NCBI GenBank assembly: GCA_916048095.2
Contig: OU696577.1
Span: 4,248,001-4,312,000, forward strand
Source of the DNA: Sacculina carcini
Lineage: Eukaryota > Arthropoda > Thecostraca > Sacculinidae
Direction of reading: 5' to 3'
Length of the DNA stretch: 64,000 nucleotides
A program made the translations under genes and the position numbers. The notes beneath the pieces are model-generated. The model ran no database searches. It was not told where the DNA came from and saw only the letters and a list, made by a program, of their open reading frames with translations. Positions 34,101-43,928 of the stretch are shown here, piece by piece; position 1 is the stretch's first letter; each line of letters starts with the position of its first letter.

Positions 34101-37100
34101 CCATACACAAAACCAATGGATTTGACTTCAAGATCCAGAACGGATCGAGTTCGAGTTCTGAATTATTCAGCACGACGGGCGGGTGTAAAAATGACTAAGG
34201 CGGACCGAGGGGAAATATTTTGTCGAAATAAAAATAATTAAACTTGGAATTTTCAATTGATTAATCTTTTTATGAGTGCACCCTATTTCATTTTAATTTT
34301 CCATATTTTTTATGAATTGAATATAAATTTCATGTTATGAATTGCTCCGCACAACGGGCGGGTTTAATGCTAGTATATATATAAAAGAGGTCCTCTGTCT
34401 GTCTGTCTGTCTGTCTGTGTGTCCCACCCTCCTTGGTCCATTTTCTATCAGCTACTACTCGGCCACCACTTGGCGTACCCGCTAACAATTTACACCATTA
34501 TGTTGGAAATTTTTGTTGTCTACACGATAAGGTAAATTTCAAATTTTAAAAATCAAACCAAAAATAGTTATAGCGGTGAAAAATACAAAATGAACCCTGA
34601 AAAATGCGAAAATGTTGGTCAATATTCTGCAATCTACTCCTCATAAACCAGCAATGGTACAGCTATACGAATTATACCATTGTGTAGGGAATTTTCTGTT
34701 CTACAAGATAGGCTATAATTCATACCCAAAATTAAACTGGTGGATAGTCAGCCATGCACAGTGCTGGTTGACAGTGGGTGTTCCATGTGCATTGTGAGTG
34801 AGAAGGTTTGTAACAAGTGCATACCATCGAGTTCAACACTTTACACACTCAGTGGTGCAGAGGTGAAGTTGATTGGAAAGACAGAATGTGTGGTTAAAAC
34901 AGGTTGTGGTCAGAAAGTGACACTGCCAGTGGCTGTTATTAAAGACGCACCTCTTGGTTATGACATGATAATGGGCATTCCAGGTATTGATGCCTTAGGT
35001 GGTGTATTCATTTTGAACAGCATGGTGAAATTTGGAACACAGGCAATAGAAGAGAAGAGAAGTGTGTGTGCGGTTGGCTCAGCTGTTTTTACTCAAACTG
35101 CATGTGACAAGGTAGTGGATGTGCCAAAAGAGAGCTCAGTGTGTAGCGATGGTGCCTCCCGAGATAATCGTCATGAGATTACTGATTTTGAAGTTTGGTT
35201 TGATCATAATGAGCAGAGATGGCAGTGCCGTTGGAAGTGGAAAGATGGCCAGGCACCAGGTAATCTTGGTAACACTGTTGCTGCATATCATGTACCAGAA
35301 GCTGATGTGCATGAGTGGAGACTGGAGATTCAGACATGGATGCGTAAAGGTTGGCTAGTGAAGTACGATGAGGCTGAGTTTGGGCCACCCAAGTGTCTGG
35401 TGCCACTGATGGCAGTGCGGCAAGACAATAAAGATAAGGTTCGGCCTTTATTGGATTTCCGCCAGCTGAACTCATTTCTGAGTGCACACACTGCTGATGT
35501 AGACGTGTGTCAGGAAAAACTGCGTGTTTGGCGTCGCATGGGCGACAACACTCACTTGTTGGATCTGTCTAAGGCGTATTTGCAGGCGGGTGTGTCGCGA
35601 GAACTTTGGCCATATCAAACCGTTGTGATAGATGGACAACGATATTGCCTGACACGTTTAGGGTTTGGACTGAAGACTGCACCTCTAGTCATGCAAGCGG
35701 TGGTTCAGTTAGTTCTGCAGATGGACGAAGATGTGCATCATGGAACGTCAGCTTACGTTGACGATGTGTTTATTGATGCCGGTCGCGTGTCGCCTGAGCG
35801 AGTGAAAGCCCATCTTGCAGCTCATGGACTGGAATCGAAACAGCTGGTGAGGGTGGCGGATGGTGTACGCGTGCTGGGATTGCATGTTTGTGACACAGTT
35901 GACGGTTTGTGTTGGCGTCGTGACAATGCGTTGCCGGTGTGTCCCCCGACTCCACTGACGTTGAAGAAGGTGTTTTCCGTGTGCTCTACGCTCGTAGCAC
36001 ACTACCCAGTGCTTGGTTGGCTGCGAGTAGAAGCGTCTGTGGTTAAACGCATGGCGTCATCGTGTGCAATGCAGAGAAAATGGGATGAGCCGATAGCCGA
36101 TGCCTCAGTGCAGAAGTGTTTGCAGGAATTGTGTGAGCGGGCAGCGACGGCCGACCCGGCTCATGGCCAGTGGCGAATTGTTGGTGAACACGCCAACGTC
36201 TGGGTTGATGGGAGCAGCTTGGTAGTTGGAGCTGGTGTTGAGGTTGAAGGCAAGATCCTCCTGGCCCTAGGCATCGTTCGGAGCTCGTCGAGCTCCTGGT
36301 CGAGTCCACTGCACGTGGTGACAAAGTCTGATGGGGGTCTGCGGATGTGTGGGGATTACCGCGCGCTTAACGCCATCACAAAGCCGCATATATATCCCGT
36401 GCCGTTTCTACACGACAGCGTTGCTCAGCTCGCCGGCTCGACCATCTTCTCGCGGCTCGACATTGTGCGCGCCTATCACCATATCCCTTTCGCAGAATAA
36501 GACGTGCCGAAAACTGCCGTGGTGACGCCCTTCGAGCTATTCGAATTCCGCAGGTTGTGTTTCCGCCTACGGTCCGCCGCACAGACATTTCAGCGCTTCC
36601 TTGATGAAGTGTTTCGTGGCCTGGACGGGTGCTTTGCCTACGTGGACGACATCCTCGTGGCGAGCTTGTCCGCGGAGGAACACGAGCGTCATCTGCGATC
36701 CGTGCTGCGGCGGCTCAACGACGTCGGTATCCAGCTCAACGTCGCCAAATGTGTCGTGGGCGTGGCGGAACTGGATTTTCTCGGACACCACTTGTCACCG
36801 TCCGGCCTGGCGCCTGCTGCCAAGAAAGCCGTTGACATACAGTCGTTCCCTGAGCCGGCCACTCAGTCGCAACTTCGTCGGTTAATCGGGATGGTCACTT
36901 TTTACTATCGTCTGATCCCGCACGCATCGCAGCTGCTCGCCCCTCTGCACGCGCTGATCGACACCAGGACCTAACGCTCTCAGAAGCCGGTCACTTGAAC
37001 GCCGTCAGCCAGGGAAGCATTCACACGCTCCAAAGAAACGCTCGCTGACATCGTGGAGCTCTCGTTCCCAGTCGCTGGTGCTCCACTGAGTGTGCAAGTC

Positions 37101-40100
37101 GACGCGTCCTCCATGGGGATCGGTGCAGTACTGCAACAACATGTAAACGGCTCCTGGGGGCCGTTGGGCTTCCACTCACGACAGCTGACGCCGACCGAGA
37201 GGCGTTACAGTACGTTCGGAAGGGAACTCCTGGCTGCATACAGCGCCGTGCGGCACTTTCGTCACACGTTGGAGGGCCGCACCTTCACCATATTCACCGA
37301 CCATAAGCCCTTGACGTCGGCTATCGGTTCGGGGGCTGACACGTACTCGCCGCGTGGGGTACGCCACCTGGACTATGCCTCACAGTTCACGTCAGACGTT
37401 CGGCATGTTCCGGGTGCGCAAAACTCTGTGGCCGACGCCCTTTCGCGTACAATCAGCTTGCTTGTCGCCCCGACGCCGCGCTTTGAGCACTTTTCAGCGC
37501 TGGCCGACGCCCAAGAGGAGGACGCGGACACACAACAATTCGTCCTCTCTGACGGTGAGCACTCGCTAAAGTTGAGACATGTGTCACTCAGCTGTGGGCG
37601 CCGACTGTGGTGCGACTACTCCACTGGCCGATGTCGGCCTGTTCTGCCAACTGCATTGCGGCGACCGTTCTTCAACCTTGTGCACGATCTGGCGCATCCG
37701 GGAGTCGCCGCCAGACAAAAGCTGGTTTCCGAACGCTTCGTGTGGCGCGGCCTACGAAAGGACGTCCAGAATTGGATGCGAACATGCATCAAGTGTCAGC
37801 GGTCCAAGACACACCGACACAAACGTGCAGCACCAACCGCCTTTCGCGCTCCATCATGCCGATTTTCTGATTTCCACATCGATCTGGTGGGCAATCTGCC
37901 GAGCTCGGACGGGTACACGCACATGGTGACCATCATCGACCGATACACGCGATGGATCGAGGTGATTCCACTGGTGCGCACAACAGCCGAAGACGTCGCG
38001 AAGGCGTTACTGCGGCAGTGGATCGCACGTTTCGGCGTGCCCGATACGATTGTGAGTGACCAAGGTCCACAGGTCACGGTTCGAGTCGCGGTAGTGGTCC
38101 ACACTGATGACACGGTGGACCGCGCTGCTGCGACCACACACGGTGGACCGCGCTGCTGTGCGTTAAGAAAAAGCGTACCACAGCCTACCATCCCCAGGCA
38201 GATGGGCTCATCAAGCAGGCCCACCGGCAGCTCAAGGCCAGTCTGCGCGCGTCGTGCACCAACAATAATTGGAGCGACCGTCTTTCTTTGGTTCTGCTCG
38301 GCATGCGCGCCGCCGTCAAAGCCGACATCGGGTGCTCGAGTGCGGAGCTGCTGTACGGCGAGCCACTTCGTCTGCCTGGAGAACTGGTAGCTCCCTCCAC
38401 CGCATCGGGGTTGTCGCCCATCACCTTCTGCGAACAACTAAAAGCAGCGACGCGCGAGCTTCGTCCCACGCCGCCACGTCAGTCACAACAACCACCACAT
38501 GTGCCCTCTGCACTGCGCTCATGTACGCACGCGTTCCTTCGCGCCGACGGCCACACGGGGCTTTCGCCAGTCTAACGGGGCCCATTCAGAGTCGTCGCTC
38601 GTGACGACAAGACGTTAACCATCCTCGACGGAGCACGTCAGATGCGGGTGCGAGATACAGATGCAGATGCAAGCACGTCAGATCGACCGCTGTGTCCCCG
38701 CACACTTGGAGACAACGACTGGTGCGGCTAGCTCAGCGCCGGAAGCGCCGGAGGTCGACAGGAAATCGCGGAAATCTATTCTCCGCGGAAAAAGCACACG
38801 GGTGACTCCTGCGGCAACGTCTCGGGCAGTGGTTTTCCTGAACGCTCCAGTCTCCACACGATCCCACAACGCGCCGTTTGAGAACAACGTCGCGCCGTGA
38901 CGCGACAGAGCTTCTCCTTCACCTCACAGTTGCACGTCCCGATATCCGTACCAGTGCCAGGTGCCGTCAGCCGTGCAGGACCAGCGCAGTCGGTCGTCCA
39001 CACCGCAGTCTACCGCGCACGCTCCGGACGTCCGGTGCACCAACCGGCGCGCTACAGATAGGGGGGAGGTGGTGTAGCAGCCGCACCACGTTCGACGCGG
39101 CACACGACCTTTTGAAATGTTTTTGGTTCCAATACGAGAGCATATCGTATTCGTGCAATATATTCAATATTCTCATGGTCATGGATTGTATTGTATTGTA
39201 GTGTAAATTCATTATCCCGTTAAGTATCCCACACACAGTACGAGAACTGAAACTGCAGAACTGGCGCGTGGGGGAGTCTCTTGGGATTACGACACGGTCT
39301 TCTCCACGCTTGCTTTTGGGTCCGCGATTTTGCCCGTCCGCGCTGGTAATATATTGGTTTTATTGTGTTTTGGGCCTTTGCCAACAGTTTCATTCGTTGT
39401 GCGTTTTTCTGTGTCTGTACGCACTAAAGTTGATCCTAGCGCGTTACCATGACAACCCAGGAACATTGGGATATTTGAAATTTACATAAATAACAAACTC
39501 ACGCGCATCATGCATCGAAAAAACTAATAAATACAACATATTTCAATACTAATTAATTAAACTGATTCTAACATTACAATTAAAATTGAAATAAAAAATC
39601 ACCTAATATTAAATAATTATAAAAAATTTCGTTTTACCTAAAACGATAAAATGAGAATAAATATATAAAATATTTTTCTTCAAAATCAAAATTAATTTGT
39701 CTGAAATCAAAATTCATTTGTCTGAATTCAAAATTCATTTGTCTAAATTCAAAATTAATTTGTCTGAAACCAAAATTCATTTATCTGAATTCAAAATTCA
39801 TTTGTTTGAATTCAAAATGCAAATTGTATAGGGCGACATATTCCGCACTCATTTTCACTTCACTTATTAACATTGATGAGGTCTCCTCGTTCTTTTCTCT
39901 CGGCCAAAATTGTCAGGTTTAGTCTGATTAATCTCCTCTCTGTGTGTATGAGTCGATACCGCTAGCCCAGTAGTAAATGTCCCAGTCATTAGACGGACTA
40001 TTGATCAGCGTATCATATTGCTCCAGCTGCAGTGTGGACAATTTCGACAGATAGCGCGCGGCGAATGTACTCAGTACCAGACCGTTCTCAAGCATGCCTC

Positions 40101-42706
40101 GCTTCCTGGACTGATACAGCAATCTGCGAAACAGCCAATAAACACAAACACACACAGTTAGTGTTCGTTTTTACATTCACACATTTCAGTCAGTTCACAC
40201 ATTTCACATCACATTTCAGTCTCTAATAACTTTTCACTGGTTAGTGTTACATACTTGTATTTTCCTGACTTTAATTTTTTGGGAAAATGAACATATTGAC
40301 AAAATATTAGTTGTCTAGCATTAATAGTTTTTTTATATAGTAACACAACTACCTAGAAGGACCAGAGCCGTCAATTGACGGCTGTAATTTGGGATAGCTT
40401 TTTGGTAATTTTGTCCCCAAACTATTCATCAGTACATATATTCGAATAACTTAGACAACGCTAAATCTAATGGTGCTAAAATGATTATAATCTAAATAAT
40501 TTTAAGGGGCTTAAATTAAAATTGAAAAGTATAAGTTTACCGTACCATGAAAAGATGGGCACCTATATCTCAATTTACATTGTTAGAAGCTTTTTTTTAA
40601 TTTAACGAACACCATTCAATAGATCAGTTTACCATCTTTGTAATGGTATACCATTTATTATAATTTGGTTCATATTAAGATCAGAAAAAGTACAACTTCC
40701 TAGCAGAATGTATACAGTCAACTGAAGGCTGCCCGCGTTTTTATATTTTCGACTCTGTACAATGCATTAAACATTTGAAATATGTATTATATTTATAATG
40801 CATGATACACATACATTCTTAACACCATCAATCGGAGATACTAGAACTAAATTACACAATTATTTAGGAAAAACAGAATGACCATTAGGTTTTAACATGC
40901 GTTCGGGCATCATAATACTTTGACTGATCGGATTCAACAGATGGTACACCTTTGAAGCGAAAGAACGCTTGCTCGACTTCTACCCCATCCACTTGTTTGT
41001 ATTTCTACATTATTGCACAAAATCATTGCTATCGTATTGTGCAAGACCAATGACAATGTTCAAAACTGGAGCACCTCAAAATTTTAAATTTACACTATGA
41101 AAGCAAGCCCACAAACCAATATACGATACCGAAGTACGGCCGGTGCAGCCTGAACATACTCTAAAAATGTCTAGAGCACCAACTTACAGGTGATTTTCTT
41201 GCATGCACACCTCTATTAATCATGGGCATATTCGCGAAATGTACCCTTATTGACTAAACGAATTCACTAGATCTGTACTGATATAAAATCTAGCGGTCAA
41301 ACCGCCAATTGAGGACTGCAGTTCTTCAAGGTTTATCATATTTTGCTACAAATTAGTGAGTGAATTGCAACATAATTATATCATTTGATAGAACGCATAT
41401 ATCATTTGAAAGATCTTTCCAATGGTTGTTGTTAAATTGTCATGAATAGTATTTAACGCGACCTAATAATTAAAATGTAGAAAAATTGTCATTTTATATT
41501 CAATATGAAATATTGAAATTGACCTCACGGCACCCAGAATACTTTTTATCCGAATTTAACTAACACCATTAGATTCGACGCTGCCTAAACCATAAGAAAC
41601 AGGATATTGACAATGAATTTTTGGAAAACAATTGTCTATAAAACAGTCCTTAATTGACAGTCGTCAATTGACGGCACCGATCCTTCTACGTAGTTAGATT
41701 TTTCGGTTCTTCTAGTGTAAATATAACTTAGCATGTTTACTTTAATTAAATCGTTAGATAGAGCATACAAAGATCTTTCGAATTGTGGTTGTTAAATTGA
41801 CATAACCGTTATAATAATCAAATTAACAGTACAAACGTGCAAAATTCGATATTTCTAAAAAAAGCTAGGATTTTCAAATTGAATTATCGACTCTAAAATT
41901 TCCTTCGATTTTAATTTTATCATCACAATTGGATTCAGCGTTGTCTAATTTACTAGAAAATGTAAATCACGAATCATTTTAGAAAAAAGTCGCTAAGAAA
42001 AAATAATGGTGGAGTGGTGGTGTCTCCGTCGGCTGGAGCGGTGACGGCTCCGGCGGCTGGGACAGTGGTGTTTGATGCTGCCAGGAGCAGGATGACATCT
42101 GCTGGATCTACTCCTGCGGCTGTTGCTGCCGGGCGCAGTGGTGCAGGACCGGCTTTACGTAGTAGGAGACGCCATTGAGTTTCAGTTTTCATTTTATTAC
42201 GTACATATAAATATTTCGTATCCAATGATGTCACAACTTCTTGCCTTTCTGCAATTTATCTGATGAACTGCTCAGTAATTGCTTGATTGCAGACGAATTC
42301 ATTCCCCATAATTTACACGATAATTTACATCATGTTGAGAAAAACCTAACACATTTAGAATTTTCCAATCTTGTAAGCGAAACAAATGGACTTTATATCG
42401 TGCATATTAATGCTAGGAGCCACAAGTCTAATTTCGATAATTTTGCATATTTCATAAAAAATAGCTTAAGCGTAGATATAATAGCAGTTTGTGAGACATG
42501 GTTTGATTCTAGTACTCATTTGGATTTATATAATTTAGAATCACATACATTATTTACATTAAATCGAAATAATAAAAGATCAGGTGGGGTTGCTTTATAC
42601 ATACACAAAAATATAATGCAGTTTCAGTTGAAAACATGACAAAATCTATGGATAATTTATTTGAATGTTCAACGATCAAGATGAACACGGCTATGAAGGG
42701 TAAAAG

Positions 42707-42774
<68 letters not shown>

Positions 42775-43866
42775 CTGTAGTTTACAGGAAACCATCTTCC
42801 AATATAAATGATTTCACAGAGCACTTGAACAACATCTTATCAACACATACATTTACAAACAATATAATTGCCGGGGACTTCAACATTGACATATCAAGGT
42901 CTGGACAATATAATGTACAACAATTTAATAACACCATGCAAAGCCTGGGCTATATTGCTTTAATACAATCTCCCACTAGAGTAACAACTTCCAGCACAAC
43001 CGTCATAGATAATATATTCACAAATATCACTAGGCACAGTATTACTTCTGGCACAATTTCCTTTGACATAAGTGACCATTTACCAGTATACTGCAATATT
43101 AAAGATTTCATTAAGCCTCCTCCAGCTAACACATATACACTGTAAAGAATTATACAAGAACAATCTAAACAGGCTTTTATTAATGAATTACAATTAGTTG
43201 ATTGGAGCTGGATTGAGGCAGAGTATGTGAATGATTCCTTTGATAAGTTCCTGCATGTATACCAGACAATAGTAAATAAACACTTTCCACTAAGAAAACT
43301 TCATCATAAGGATAAAAAGTACTTGCCATAGTTGACAAAAGGATTGAAGATACCATGTAGAAATAAAAATATTTTGTACAGAAAGTTCATCCGGAGTAAA
43401 CTGGTGGAGGACCACAAACACTGCACAAAATACTGCACAAGCACTGCACAAGCACACCCAAGCGAGGCTAGCATCACACTGACTCTAACAAGGGTCACAG
43501 TTGTGACATACACACATACACGCATACACAATGTTGTTGTTGTTTTCGTTAGGCGCTTATACAATACATACACTGAACACTGGGCGAAAACGATGAACAG
43601 TTGCCAGAGATGGTAGTGAACGAAGTTTGTACGCTTGTTGTGTGCCTATTGAACAACATACACGATGAACACTACAAGCGCGCTCTGGCTTGATTCGAAA
43701 TAAGACTTTGTTATACTTTGTATATTCTCATTTAATTCTGTCCTTGTTATTGTGCATATTCTGTGCCATTGTAATTGTGAATATTCTTAGGCATCGAGTC
43801 AATCAGTGCTGTCTTTGTAATTCATCGATGCGAATGTTTTCCATTTATCTGTGTACGCGCATTTGT

Positions 43867-43928
<62 letters not shown>

